From Microcoleus sp. FACHB-831 (GTDB taxonomy: Bacteria; Cyanobacteriota; Cyanobacteriia; Cyanobacteriales; FACHB-T130): DNA of 64,000 nucleotides. Under the pieces are notes generated by a model. That model saw nothing but the letters and a program-made list of their open reading frames with translations, searched no databases and had not been told where the DNA came from. This document shows, piece by piece, positions 43,605 to 52,918 of this stretch. How positions within the stretch are numbered: the first letter of the stretch is position 1; the number at the start of each line of letters is the position of its first letter. Location: the NCBI RefSeq assembly GCF_014695585.1, contig NZ_JACJON010000084.1:62001-126000 (forward strand), read 5' to 3'. A program made the position numbers and the translations under genes.

Positions 43605-44072
43605 ATGGGTATTCAAAAAAGGAAGATTTGGGCAGGTACGATAATATCGCTGTTGCTTTCGGCAGTAGCAGTACATCCGGCGATCGCTGAAGCACCTTCT
43701 GAGCCAGAAGCTACCCAACTGCAAAGCGGGACAAATACGCTTAAACCTGTCACGGGAACTATCACAAGTATTGTAGACGAGTTGGTAACGCTGGAAACTC
43801 GCAGCGGTACAACACAACAAATCTCAATTAAGCGCGAGGATTTGTCCCGGCTGGATTTACAGCGCGGAATGTATATTGCGGCGCTCTTAGATAGCAGGAA
43901 TACTGCTAGAAACGTCAGCGTTATAAAAGACAACATTGCTTCGAGAGCTATCACTTCGACAGATTCTACGAGAGGCGGCGATACAATAACTGGGGAAGAA
44001 CAGGTTCTTCCGCAAAGGAGAGCGGACACGCTACCTACTCTCGATGCGACAAAAAAACTCAGCAGAGAGTGA
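43605..44072 (+). CDS. Small exported hypothetical protein
   Basis: The 155-residue product starts at the ATG at 43605, preceded by GAGG; the longer open frame from 43554 would bury the signal peptide. The signal (KIWAGTIISLLLSAVAVHPA, cleavage after AIA near residue 28) is followed by a small beta-type domain (VTGTITSIVDELVTLETRSG, then QISIKREDLSRLDLQRGMY), which looks like a short OB/SH3-like barrel. The remainder is polar. It is probably periplasmic. It lies 400 bp downstream of the HEAT-NACHT gene on the same strand, and a link is only possible, not shown. Confidence 0.75.
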   Translation: MGIQKRKIWAGTIISLLLSAVAVHPAIAEAPSEPEATQLQSGTNTLKPVTGTITSIVDELVTLETRSGTTQQISIKREDLSRLDLQRGMYIAALLDSRNTARNVSVIKDNIASRAITSTDSTRGGDTITGEEQVLPQRRADTLPTLDATKKLSRE

Positions 44073-44090
44073 CTGCTGAGTTAGTTATCT
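44056..44090 (+). terminator. Terminator overlapping the stop codon of the small exported protein gene
   Basis: Arms AACTCAGCAG (44056-44065) and CTGCTGAGTT (44073-44082) enclose a 7-nt loop that contains the TGA stop codon (44070-44072). A T-rich tail (ATCTTTTTG) follows shortly after. The final residues KKLSRE are thus encoded by the terminator stem. Confidence 0.85.
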
Positions 44091-44142
44091 TTTTGTGTAG
44101 TATTACTAGAAATCGCTATTTTCGGAAACAAGCACAGTTAGA

Positions 44143-44775
44143 TCAACCACTTTGATTAATTTCCAACAATCCAGGCGGCGGGGTAATTTCAATGCGACCA
44201 TTTTCGATATCTACAATGGGCGCGATCGCTGTTACAAATGGAATCAAAACGGTTTCTGGTTGTTTGGCTGCTTTTGGCTTGTTACGTTTTTTACCCGTCT
44301 TTGCCTTGGCTTCAGGATTCTCGCTCTCTATAGCAACTGGTGCTGGTGACTGGTGTAGCTTGACTTCTAGCAAATCGTGTCCTGCTGAGAACACATCCAC
44401 CACCACACCAACGTTTTCCCCCGATTCTTGGTTGAAGACTTGCAAGCCAATTAAGTCCAAAACGTGATATTCGCCTTCTTCCAGAGCTGGGCGATCGCTT
44501 TCTGGAACCATCAACTTTGCCCCAACCAGAGCCTCCGCCTGAGTCCGATCCTCTACTCCGGCAAGTTTTACGATGTATAGATTTTTACCATCGACATAGC
44601 GCCCGCTCACTAATTCCACTGGTTGCGGTTCTGTTTCTCCCGGTCGCAACAGCCAACGCTGTCCGGGGTTCTCGAAGCGTTCGGGAAAGTCAGACTGGGA
44701 ATAAACCCGCAACTCACCCTTCAAGCCTTGAGCTGAAACAATCTTACCGATTTCTAGCAATTCGTCTAAGGTCAT
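44143..44775 (-). CDS. rimM: Ribosome maturation factor RimM
   Basis: The 210-residue product has the two RimM beta-barrels: [20 protein letters not shown] with DFPERF at the N-terminus, and [20 protein letters not shown] beginning the PRC-barrel. The end is [17 protein letters not shown]. It binds ribosomal protein S19 and assists 16S rRNA processing and 30S head assembly. A Lys-rich insert (about residues 145-172, [18 protein letters not shown]) lengthens the PRC-barrel. I start at the ATG at 44775 to match the family; an ATG at 44799 that overlaps the avtA stop as TAATG would add eight residues and suggests coupling. Confidence 0.92.
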   Translation of the reverse strand: MTLDELLEIGKIVSAQGLKGELRVYSQSDFPERFENPGQRWLLRPGETEPQPVELVSGRYVDGKNLYIVKLAGVEDRTQAEALVGAKLMVPESDRPALEEGEYHVLDLIGLQVFNQESGENVGVVVDVFSAGHDLLEVKLHQSPAPVAIESENPEAKAKTGKKRNKPKAAKQPETVLIPFVTAIAPIVDIENGRIEITPPPGLLEINQSG

Positions 44776-44798
44776 TATTTTAGTAAGAAGCGATCGCA

Positions 44799-46082
44799 TT
44801 AAGGACTAACAACTTTTAGCTTATACACCTGTTCCACCACAGCCGCCAAACGCTTCATCCCAGTTTCGATATCGCTGTCGCTAGCAGTAAGGCTGATGCG
44901 GATACACTGTTGTTTGTGCGGCCATTCTTCTCGCAAGCCGGGGAAGAAGGAACTACCGGGTACAACAATTACACCCACTTGCTTGAGATGCTGATACAGT
45001 TCCCAGTCGGTAATCGGTAAATCTTGCAACCACAGCCAAGCAAATATTGCTCCTTCGCCGCGATGCAAGAACCAGGGTAAATCTTGGGGCATTGCTTCAT
45101 CAAGGGTGCTTTCTACTACATCAAACTTTTTCTGGTAGTAGGGGCGAATTACCTGTTCGGAGATATTGGCAAGCGATCCAGATTCAATCGCACGGGCGGC
45201 GATCGCTTGTCCATACCTAGACGAATGGATACACATATTCGTCTGGAAACACTCCAATACCTGAATTAATTTTTCATTCCCAATCGCAATACCGATGCGT
45301 TCTCCAGGTAATCCCGCCTTCGATAAGCTCATGCAGTGCAAAATATTATCCCCAAAAATCGGCGTCATGGGGGTAAAATTTAACGCCGGGAATGGGAGAG
45401 CATACGCAGAATCAATTAATACCGGAACGTCATAAGGCGCGGCTAGGGCAGCAATCTTGCGTACCTCGTCATCAGTTAGCACGTTGCCCGTAGGATTGCA
45501 GGGGCGAGAGAATAAAACGCAACCAGTATTTTCATTAATCTTCAACTGGCTGAAGTCAGGGCGATATTTGAAGCGATGGGCGGGTGCATCGATATCGAGG
45601 GCAGGTTTGTAGGCAAATAACGCCTCTGCTACCAAGGTCATACCACCATAACCCGTGTAATCTGGACTCAGCGGCAGGACAATTTGCTTCAACGTGCCGC
45701 TGTTGGTGTAACCCCCAAAGGCATTGGTGGCGTAGAAGTAGAGGCTTTGGCTGCCGGGGGTAATAAGGATGTTGCGATGAGTTAGGTTTAGCCCATAGCG
45801 ACGATTGAAGTCTTTAACTACGGCATCAATAAGCGGCTGATATCCTTGACTTGAGCCGTAGCGACACACTACCTCGCCGAAGTCGGGGCTAGCGAGCAAT
45901 TCTGTCGTATAGTCGCGCCACAGTTGCTCAACTTCCGGCAAAATCACGGGATTTCCAGCGCTTAAGTTAATAAACTCCCGCCCTTTACCTGCTTGCAGGG
46001 TTTCAATAATATCTTTCATAATTGCCCGCACCCCAGTTAGGTGGGACATTTGATCGCCGATTTGAGTCAGGCCAGGGTTCAT
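44799..46082 (-). CDS. avtA: Valine--pyruvate aminotransferase (AvtA family)
   Basis: The 427-residue product follows E. coli AvtA along its length: [18 protein letters not shown], a substrate loop [22 protein letters not shown], and the PLP-lysine motif [16 protein letters not shown]. It also has [15 protein letters not shown] and [11 protein letters not shown] near the end. It is a fold-type I PLP enzyme that exchanges amino groups among alanine, valine and pyruvate. It forms a unit with rimM: its stop overlaps a possible rimM ATG by one base. In cyanobacteria the physiological substrate of this enzyme is not certain. Confidence 0.88.
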   Translation of the reverse strand: MNPGLTQIGDQMSHLTGVRAIMKDIIETLQAGKGREFINLSAGNPVILPEVEQLWRDYTTELLASPDFGEVVCRYGSSQGYQPLIDAVVKDFNRRYGLNLTHRNILITPGSQSLYFYATNAFGGYTNSGTLKQIVLPLSPDYTGYGGMTLVAEALFAYKPALDIDAPAHRFKYRPDFSQLKINENTGCVLFSRPCNPTGNVLTDDEVRKIAALAAPYDVPVLIDSAYALPFPALNFTPMTPIFGDNILHCMSLSKAGLPGERIGIAIGNEKLIQVLECFQTNMCIHSSRYGQAIAARAIESGSLANISEQVIRPYYQKKFDVVESTLDEAMPQDLPWFLHRGEGAIFAWLWLQDLPITDWELYQHLKQVGVIVVPGSSFFPGLREEWPHKQQCIRISLTASDSDIETGMKRLAAVVEQVYKLKVVSP

Positions 46083-46576
46083 AGTCTGGGGAATGGGGAA
46101 TAAGTAATGGGGGATGGAGGATGGGGAATAATTCTACTATTAGATACCCGTCTGGGATGAAAATAATTTAATACTCTATCCAATTTAACTGCAAAGCTCA
46201 GCTCCTGCGCCCAAGGACACCGCCCCCAGAAGCATGAGGAGAAAGGCGATCGCCTGTTTTTTTATGTAGTGGATAGTTTCGTATATTTGGCAACAGCCAA
46301 ATAGCCGGAAACGCAGGCTATTAATTTATAGTTTCTTAAATTTACCTAACAAACCTATAAACAGTGTAAAAAAACACTATTTATCTATAAAATCCTGGCA
46401 AGCTATAACCGAAGCCTGATAGGGTTGTACTCTCAGCCTGGAATTTTCCTATTTCGGCGATCGCGATGTAGGGACAAGTAATGAGAGATCCGCAGGGCTA
46501 AAACGACCGAATGCGATCGATCTTCACCACAGACGAGCGTGAAGAGTAAGCTACCCCAATTAATTCAACCGAACTT
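46083..46576. other. Divergent intergenic region
   Basis: The spacer between leftward avtA and rightward glgP begins with GGGGAAT-type tandem repeats (46088-46130) and contains a HIP1 hairpin with a T-run (46244-46263). Its right third (46430-46570) presumably holds the glgP promoter. No reading frame was found. Confidence 0.5.
46244..46263 (+). terminator. HIP1-based terminator-like hairpin without an upstream gene
   Basis: AGGCGATCGCCT (46244-46255) is self-complementary and is followed by G and seven T residues. It faces plus-strand transcription, but no plus-strand gene precedes it within the gap, so it could end a small RNA or be coincidence. Confidence 0.45.
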
Positions 46577-48772
46577 ATGACAACAATTGAGACGCTGCGT
46601 GCCAAACTACCATTTCCCCTCAAGCGGCTGGCAGACCTAGCCTATAACTATTGGTGGAGTTGGACGAGCGATCGCCTTTCCTTGTTTCAAAGCATCAACC
46701 CCGACGAATGGCAGCGCTGCGGACACAACCCCGTTGCCTTACTAGACTCTGCTTCAGAAGTTCGACTGGCAAAGATGGCTTGCGACCCAGCATATATTAA
46801 GCGGGTGAAAGCGATCGCTTCTCAGTTTGACATTTATATGTCGGAGAAAAATGTCTGGGCAAGCCGCATCGCGCCGCAAATCTCCCACGAACGCCCCGTT
46901 GCCTATTTCTGCGCTGAATTTGGCATTCACGAATCCCTCCCCATCTACTCCGGCGGCTTGGGAATTCTAGCCGGGGATCACCTCAAGTCTTCCTCAGATT
47001 TGGGCGTCCCGATGGTGGCTGTAGGACTTTGCTATCGCCAAGGTTACTTCCGTCAGCGGTTAAACCAAGGCGGTTGGCAAGAAGAAAACTACGTTGACAA
47101 TCCCTTTGACCGCATGGCTCTAGAGTTGATGAAGAATCAACACGGGGAACCGATCGTTATAGAGATGGAAATTCGCCAGCGTCGGGTCAAAGCGCAAATC
47201 TGGTTAGCGCGAGTCGGTCGCGTTAATCTTTATCTCCTCGATACCGACCGCCACGACAACGATCCCATCGACCGTTGGCTGACAGGGCACTTGTACGGCG
47301 GTAACATCGAAACTCGCATCGCGCAGGAAGTCGTGCTGGGGATTGGCGGCGTGCGGGCGCTGGAAGCACTGGGGATTAATCCATCCGTCTGCCATTTGAA
47401 CGAAGGTCACGCAGCATTTTGCACGTTGGAAATTGCCAGACAAGAAATTCAGCGCACTGGCAAGAGTTTCTATGATATTGAAGCAGCAGTGCGCGATCGC
47501 TGCGTCTTCACCACCCACACCCCAGTCCCCGCAGGTCACGATGTCTTCTCCTCCGACCTGATGGATTCCTACTTCGCCCACTACTGGCCTACACTCGGAC
47601 TATCCCGCGAACAATTCCTCTCCCTCGGCGCACGACGCCTGGGCGATCCTTGGGAACCCTTCGGTATGACCGTCTTAGCGCTGCGGATGTGTCGCGCTGC
47701 CAACGGCGTTAGCGAACTGCACGGCGAAGTTTCCCGTAAAATGTGGAAAATTCTCTACCCAGAACGTAGCGAAGAAAAAGTGCCCATCGGTCACATTACC
47801 AACGGCGTCCACGCTCGTACCTGGACGGCACCCATCATGGGCGACCTGTATTCAGAGTATTTGGGTGAAGATTGGTCAACTAATGTGGCTGACCCGCAAA
47901 TGTGGGCAAAAGTCGATGAAATTCCCGATGAGGAAATCTGGTGGCGACACAGGGTTCTCAAAGAACGGCTGATTGCCCATACCCGCTATAAAGTTAAAAT
48001 GGCGCGGCAACATCGCAGCGAAGAACATTACCGCATCGAAGCCGCCGACCAACTGTTAGACCCCAACGTATTAACGATTGGATTTGCGCGACGCTTCAGC
48101 CCTTACAAACGCGGTGACTTGCTGCTGCGAGATGCAGAACGCGCTTTGAGGATTTTTGGTAATGCGGAAACACCAGTGCAAATTGTCTTTGCTGGTAAAG
48201 CTCACCCACACGACGAAGAAGGTAAGCGGATCATCCAGCGGTTGATGGAGTGGTGCAAGCACAATGCGATTCTCAACCGAGTTGCCCTTATCGAAGATTA
48301 CGATATCTACACTGGTCAAAAACTGGTACACGGTGTTGATGTTTGGCTGAACAACCCGCGTCGTCCCCTAGAAGCATCGGGTACAAGCGGACAAAAAGTT
48401 TGCTTTAACGGTGGCATCAATTGCAGCGTACTAGATGGCTGGTGGTGCGAAGGCTATAAAGCAGATGCAAATGGTAAGGGGATCAACGGTTGGGCGATTG
48501 GTGAAGATGCTCACACCAGCGACCAAGAATTACAGGATCGAATTGATTCTGAATCTCTTTATAAGTTGCTCGAAGAGGAAATCGTTCCCCTCTACTACGA
48601 CCAGGATGAGAATGGGGTTCCCCACCGCTGGATTCAGATGATGAAGGCGTCGATTAAGACAAATTCGCCTTTGTTTAACACTGACAGAATGATTGCTGAT
48701 TATGTTACTCAGGTGTATGCACCTGGTAGCGCCGTAGGTTCTCAACCAATTCGGGCGAGTGTTCTAGCTTAG
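46577..48772 (+). CDS. glgP: Alpha-glucan (glycogen) phosphorylase, GT35 family
   Basis: The 731-residue product is the short phosphorylase type (TIGR02094). Signatures include LADLAYNYWWSWTSDRLSLF near the start, AYFCAEFGIHESLPIYSGGL with GDHLKSSSDLGVPMV (about 110-150), HLNEGHAAF, HTPVPAGHDVF, and in the second half GFARRFSPYKRGDLLL, FAGKAHPHDEEG, and EASGTSGQKVCFNGG for the PLP/phosphate region. It releases glucose-1-phosphate from glycogen. Length is that of the maltodextrin-type phosphorylases and lacks the long regulatory N-terminus of animal enzymes. A strong hairpin terminator follows. Confidence 0.95.
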   Translation: MTTIETLRAKLPFPLKRLADLAYNYWWSWTSDRLSLFQSINPDEWQRCGHNPVALLDSASEVRLAKMACDPAYIKRVKAIASQFDIYMSEKNVWASRIAPQISHERPVAYFCAEFGIHESLPIYSGGLGILAGDHLKSSSDLGVPMVAVGLCYRQGYFRQRLNQGGWQEENYVDNPFDRMALELMKNQHGEPIVIEMEIRQRRVKAQIWLARVGRVNLYLLDTDRHDNDPIDRWLTGHLYGGNIETRIAQEVVLGIGGVRALEALGINPSVCHLNEGHAAFCTLEIARQEIQRTGKSFYDIEAAVRDRCVFTTHTPVPAGHDVFSSDLMDSYFAHYWPTLGLSREQFLSLGARRLGDPWEPFGMTVLALRMCRAANGVSELHGEVSRKMWKILYPERSEEKVPIGHITNGVHARTWTAPIMGDLYSEYLGEDWSTNVADPQMWAKVDEIPDEEIWWRHRVLKERLIAHTRYKVKMARQHRSEEHYRIEAADQLLDPNVLTIGFARRFSPYKRGDLLLRDAERALRIFGNAETPVQIVFAGKAHPHDEEGKRIIQRLMEWCKHNAILNRVALIEDYDIYTGQKLVHGVDVWLNNPRRPLEASGTSGQKVCFNGGINCSVLDGWWCEGYKADANGKGINGWAIGEDAHTSDQELQDRIDSESLYKLLEEEIVPLYYDQDENGVPHRWIQMMKASIKTNSPLFNTDRMIADYVTQVYAPGSAVGSQPIRASVLA

Positions 48773-48810
48773 GATAGTTTGGAATTAAGCCAGTTTTAAG
48801 CTAGTAGTAG

Positions 48811-48837
48811 GGTGGGCAATGCCCACCTTACTTTTTT
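48811..48837 (+). terminator. Intrinsic terminator of glgP
   Basis: The hairpin GGTGGGCAATGCCCACC (48811-48827) is followed by TTACTTTTTTT. The same hairpin core ends the porin gene on the other strand at 24784-24809, so this is a recurring terminator module in the genome. Confidence 0.9.
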
Positions 48838-48901
48838 TCCGCAGGTAAATGCAGATTTATCAGCATACGACGGTGTTTAAATATTATTTAGCTGACTGTT
48901 T

Positions 48902-49723
48902 ATGCGTATTTGGCAGGCTGATTTTTATCGTCGTCCTCTGAAGGATGAGAAAGGGCAGCGGTTGTGGGAGTTGTTAATTTGCGACTTAAGTGGGCAGTTT
49001 ACTTATGAGGCTTTGTGTCCTCAGTCAGAAGCAAATTCTAGTTGGTTGTTTTCTCAGTTACAACAAGCTGCTGCTGGTAATTTGCCAGAGGTTATTCAAG
49101 TTTTTCGGCCCCAGTCTTTGAGTTTAATTGAAGCAGCGGGGAAACAGTTGGGTGTTCAGGTGGAAGCAACGCGACGCACTGCTGCTTTAAAGCAGTTATT
49201 GCAAGAGAAAGCGCAGCAATATCCTCAAATTGGCGAACCTTACGACCCCTTAGCTTTAGACAAACCACCCCCGACGCCTTTACCTGAAATGCTTTGGGGA
49301 GAACAATGGCGATTTGCTACATTGCCTGCGGGTGACATTGTGGAGGCGTTTTCCGATCGACCGATTCCGGTTTTGGAAATGCCAGAATTTTTATTACCTA
49401 TAAATTTAGGTTTAGCATCAACAATTCCCGTTCCCGGTGTGGTAATTTATGGTGGGCGGCAGTCGATGAAGTTAGCGCGTTGGTTACAGGAATCACGACC
49501 ATACGCGCTCAATTATATGGGCGGTGAATTAGCTGGATTGGTGTTAGAAGCTGGGTTGGTAGATAGGTGGATTGTTGCCACTTTTGAAGATAAGGAAGTG
49601 GCAACATCAGCACAGACTTACCAAGAGAGAAAGCAACAGAGTAAAGGGTTGCATTTTTTGTTGGTGCAGCCTGATGATTCGGGAATGACTTATAGCGGTT
49701 TTTGGCTCTTGCGCGAGGAATAA
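48902..49723 (+). CDS. Tab2/Atab2 family RNA-binding protein
   Basis: The 273-residue product matches the Tab2 family (DUF1092), found in cyanobacteria and chloroplasts, over its length: IWQADFYRRPLKDEKGQRLW at the start, VFRPQSLSLIEAAGKQLGVQ, PLPEMLWGEQWRFATLPAGD, and the C-terminal SGMTYSGFWLLRE. In Chlamydomonas and Arabidopsis these proteins aid synthesis of photosystem reaction-centre proteins by binding mRNA. The start ATG at 48902 gives MRIWQADF. It is a single gene after glgP. Confidence 0.92.
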   Translation: MRIWQADFYRRPLKDEKGQRLWELLICDLSGQFTYEALCPQSEANSSWLFSQLQQAAAGNLPEVIQVFRPQSLSLIEAAGKQLGVQVEATRRTAALKQLLQEKAQQYPQIGEPYDPLALDKPPPTPLPEMLWGEQWRFATLPAGDIVEAFSDRPIPVLEMPEFLLPINLGLASTIPVPGVVIYGGRQSMKLARWLQESRPYALNYMGGELAGLVLEAGLVDRWIVATFEDKEVATSAQTYQERKQQSKGLHFLLVQPDDSGMTYSGFWLLREE

Positions 49724-49735
49724 GCTAAATTATCG

Positions 49736-49757
49736 TTCCCAGGCTCCAGCCTGGGAA
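49736..49757. repeat. Interspersed palindrome after the Tab2 gene
   Basis: TTCCCAGGCT and AGCCTGGGAA arms form a hairpin just after the stop codon. It is a near copy of 13343-13363 and again sits at a gene end. No T-run follows. Confidence 0.7.
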
Positions 49758-49843
49758 TGAATGAGTATAGTCTCTGCCGATCATTTCGTTGCCAATGTAG
49801 GAGTAAAGGCGAAGGTTCGCTATTTTGTTGCTGGCGCTACAAT

Positions 49844-50457
49844 AGACTTCTTGCGGAATTAAGGAAAGTGAGTTAAATAAGAAGAGAAAAACTAATAACT
49901 ATAGACCTTCTAATTAAATATTCGTGGTGGATATAGCCGTTAGCGCAGGAGTCGTGCGTACTCGCACGACAACAGAAATTGATCGCCCGCCCTAAAAAAC
50001 AGAAGCAGTATTACAGCAGCAAGCAACGCTGTCACACGCTGAATATGTAACTGTTAATTAATCAAATCACTCAAGAGATTATTTGTGTAGTAATAGGAAG
50101 AGGAAGAAAGCATGATTTCCGAATATTTAAAGATAGTAAAATTAAAGCAATACAAGAGATTGAGATAATTGCGGACAAAGGATATCAGGGGATTAACCGT
50201 TATCATACGAACAGTGGAACTCCTTATAAAAAGCATAAAAAAGTCAGTTAACCACCGAACAAAACCAAGATAATAGAAACCACGCCAGGGCCAGAATAAA
50301 AATTGAGTATATGATGCGATTATTGAAAATATTTAAGATTCTCTTTAGTCGGTATCGGAATCGCAGGAAACGGTTTGGACTGCTAGTCAACCTGAGCGCT
50401 GGAATTTACAATTACAAACTAAAAATGGCTAGATAGTCTGAATTCCGCAAGAGGTCT
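49844..50457 (+). mobile_element. Degenerate IS5-type insertion sequence (614 bp)
   Basis: Ends are inverted repeats AGACTTCTTGCGGAATT (49844-49860) and, in reverse, AGACCTCTTGCGGAATT (50441-50457), 16 of 17 matching. Inside, the plus strand shows broken parts of a DDE transposase of the IS5-like type: KKQKQYYSSKQRCHTLN, then GRGRKHDFRIFKDSKIKAIQ, EIEIIADKGYQGINRYHTNS, and in another frame FKILFSRYRNRRKRFGLLVN with SAGIYNYKL. Several in-frame stops and at least one frameshift separate these. The 614-bp length is short for a full element of about 900 bp, so an internal deletion is likely. It is not functional. Confidence 0.8.
49990..50435 (+). pseudogene. Transposase remnant (IS5 family, DDE type)
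   Basis: The conserved C-terminal half of the transposase can be followed for about 145 codons in two frames, with stops after HTLNM, after KKHKKVS and in the segment before RLLKIFKIL. The Asp of DKGYQG is retained; the Glu-containing region (normally NRKLKIF-like) is partly lost. No start codon or N-terminal half is present. Confidence 0.75.
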
Positions 50458-50511
50458 TATCTACCAGCTTTTGTGAATGTTTCTTCGGCCAACACCGAAT
50501 TTATGCCGTCT

Positions 50512-50996
50512 TCACTCATACCAGTCGGGTCCCTGCACAAAATCCCCGTCAGGGAGAATGGTTTTACAAAAGAAAGCTCCCATCATCCCACCCGGACAAT
50601 TTTTAGCACCTCTGAGACTGGTCGCTACCAGAATGACATTAGCCATTTCGGCTCCCAAACAATCAGCACCGTTCATGTCAGCACCACTCAGGATAGCCCC
50701 CGTGAAATCGGTACCCCTAAGATCGGCATCTATGAAATCGGCACCACTCAGGTCAGTCCCTCTCAAGTTGGCATTACTGAGATTGGCACCACTCAGATTG
50801 CTACCAAGCATCTCTTGGCACGACTCAAGTTGGCATTACTAAGATTGGCACGACTCAAATCGAGAGCGCCAAGATCAGCGCCACTCAAGTTGATTCCACT
50901 CAAGTCAGCCTCACACAGCGACTGACTAGAGAACTTAATTCGAGCAAAATTCCTCTCGCCAGCAGCGTAACGTCTGAGCAATTCTTTAGCGTCCAT
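50512..50996 (-). pseudogene. Frameshifted pentapeptide-repeat gene
   Basis: The first part, from the ATG at 50996, encodes a 67-residue frame starting MDAKELLRRYAAGERNF, then pentapeptides such as ADLSGINLSGADLGALDLSR, and stops at 50793. A second frame (50811-50512) continues with more pentapeptides (LGSNLSGANLSNANLRGTDL) and a non-repeat end (VATSLRGAKNCPGG). At the junction the DNA reads AAGAGATGCTT; removing one GA would join both parts into about 160 residues. This is a 2-nt slip in a GAGA tract. The gene lies next to the IS remnant. Either it is broken, or two overlapping frames are used by programmed frameshifting; the former is more likely. Confidence 0.75.
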
Positions 50997-51564
50997 TACT
51001 CAACTCCAACGTCCATTTACACCATCAACTCTAATGTTTTTAAGATAACTTCCAGGGCTACAGCTTTTCCTCTATTGATGCTTACTGCATTACTAATTTA
51101 GGAATACTAAAAATGTAGTGTTAAGAAAAGTTTATGTATTTAAATTTAGTTAATTTATAGCAGCAGGGTTTCAGAGCTTTGCGCCAAAAGTTATGGGTAA
51201 TTATAAAAATAAATCTAAGGAACTGCAACGATAAGTTAATTAAACTCTTTTAGTAGTTGATATTACAATTCCTAACAAAAAATCCTCCTGGGAGGTTAGT
51301 TCACAAGCTTTGCTTGCGATCGCATCTAAGAACTGAAGCTTGCTTAGTGCCCAATATATGCGCTACGCGATCGCCGAGGGCAAATTTGGTTTTAATTTCT
51401 GTGGAGAATTGTTGGAGCAACTACTGAACTTGCAATAAACTCATGCTAAGTAGGTGGAGCAATTAAACACAAGCTCTCCAAGTGGCATTCGTAGGGGTTA
51501 TCAACCCCGCTTGTTTACGCCGACCTTTTTTCCATTACTTTTGTACCAATTAACCGATTTACCC
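50997..51564. other. Intergenic region, nothing recognised
   Basis: This 568-bp gap precedes the methyltransferase gene. It is AT-rich on the left and has two HIP1-type octamers on the right (about 51318 and 51367). It holds the promoters of both flanking genes. No reading frame with conserved features and no clear hairpin terminator was found. Confidence 0.4.
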
Positions 51565-52845
51565 ATGACATACTCTACTCTCCCTCCCGGCATCCGAGGT
51601 ATCCTTAGTGAAATACTGTCTGGAGTACCGCTCAAAATCTGCATTGAATGCTGGGGTACAGACAAAATATCACTCAATAGCGATCTTGACGACCATCTAC
51701 CTAGAATTACTATAAAAATTCATCATCCCGGAGTATTCCGGGAGCTAATTCTCACTCAAGATCCTTTAGTTCTAGCTGAAGCCTATCTTAAGGGCTTTGC
51801 AGACTATATAGGCGACTTTGACGACTTAATGCTGTTAGAGAATCTTTCCTATTCAGACATAAAACATAGCCAAGCAATAAAGGCTGGGGTTGAGGCTATG
51901 GCTTTACCCGCTTTGCCCGTACCCTTTGACGAAAATTTACCTTGGCATAAACTTCAATTCGGTACGAAAGAGCGCGACAAAGCAGTTATTCAACATCACT
52001 ATGATGCTGGCAATGATTTTTACCGCCTCTGGCTCGATCCTCTACTTCTCTACTCTTGTGCCTATTTTGAACATGAACAAATGAGCCTCAAGGAAGCTCA
52101 AGAAGCAAAACTCGATCGCATCTGTCGTAAACTCAGACTGCAACCAGGCGAATACTTACTGGACATAGGCTGTGGCTGGGGTGCGTTGTTGCGTTGGGCT
52201 GTCACTCGTTATGGAGTAAAGGGTTATGGGATTACTCTTAGCCAAGAGCAGTTAGCTTTTAACCAAGAAATAATTGACCAAGAAGGTTTGGGCGAACATC
52301 TGAAAGTCGAGCTTTTAGACTATCGAGATCTACCCCAAAAAGCAACCTTCGATAAAATTGTTTCTATTGGTATGGTTGAACACGTAGGAGTGAAAAATTA
52401 TCCTATATATTTCGAGAAGGCATTATCTGCATTGAAGCCTGGTGGCTTGTTCTTGAATCACGGTATGACGGCGATCGGACACTCGGAGGGTTCTAGTTTA
52501 AACGAGCGTTTTATTGCACGTTATATTTTCCCTGATGGAAAATTGTCTACTTTGTCTACTAATCTAGCTGCCGCAGAGGAAGTGGGATGGGAAATTGTCG
52601 ATGTTGATGGATGGCGATCGCACTACGGCAAAACATTTAGATGTTGGGCTGCTAATCTAGAAGCAGCGATGGAACAAGCGATCGCCTTAATCGGCGAACC
52701 GAAAGCAAGATTGTGGCGGCTTTATCTAACAGGTTTTGCCCAAGCCTTTGAACAGAACCACCTAGCTATTTATCAAGTATTATTGCGACGGCGGCTTGAT
52801 AGGGAGTGGAAACTGCCCCTTACGCGCAAAAATTGGTTAGATTAA
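51565..52845 (+). CDS. Cyclopropane-fatty-acyl-phospholipid synthase family methyltransferase
   Basis: The product is 426 residues from the ATG at 51565 (MTYSTLPPGIRGILSEI); the frame is open to 51454, but the extra 37 residues look like non-coding sequence. The SAM-binding motif LLDIGCGWGALLRW lies near residue 195, preceded by HHYDAGNDFYRLWLDPLLLY, and followed by VSIGMVEHVGVKNY and FLNHGMTAIG, all typical of CFA synthases. Such enzymes use SAM to add a methylene bridge to, or methylate, unsaturated acyl chains of phospholipids. The substrate in this organism is uncertain, since cyclopropane lipids are not usual in cyanobacteria. The N-terminal 120 residues resemble the lipid-binding domain. 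Confidence 0.9.
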   Translation: MTYSTLPPGIRGILSEILSGVPLKICIECWGTDKISLNSDLDDHLPRITIKIHHPGVFRELILTQDPLVLAEAYLKGFADYIGDFDDLMLLENLSYSDIKHSQAIKAGVEAMALPALPVPFDENLPWHKLQFGTKERDKAVIQHHYDAGNDFYRLWLDPLLLYSCAYFEHEQMSLKEAQEAKLDRICRKLRLQPGEYLLDIGCGWGALLRWAVTRYGVKGYGITLSQEQLAFNQEIIDQEGLGEHLKVELLDYRDLPQKATFDKIVSIGMVEHVGVKNYPIYFEKALSALKPGGLFLNHGMTAIGHSEGSSLNERFIARYIFPDGKLSTLSTNLAAAEEVGWEIVDVDGWRSHYGKTFRCWAANLEAAMEQAIALIGEPKARLWRLYLTGFAQAFEQNHLAIYQVLLRRRLDREWKLPLTRKNWLD

Positions 52846-52918
52846 ACACTTAAATAGTATTTTTTCAGGGTGCTATCTTTCTAGCCAAATAAACCATTTC
52901 AGCTATTTTTAGTGAACT

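Noticed and set aside
50054-50236. 60-codon minus-strand frame in the IS remnant
   Set aside because: Antisense to the transposase remains, which match a known transposase pattern on the plus strand.
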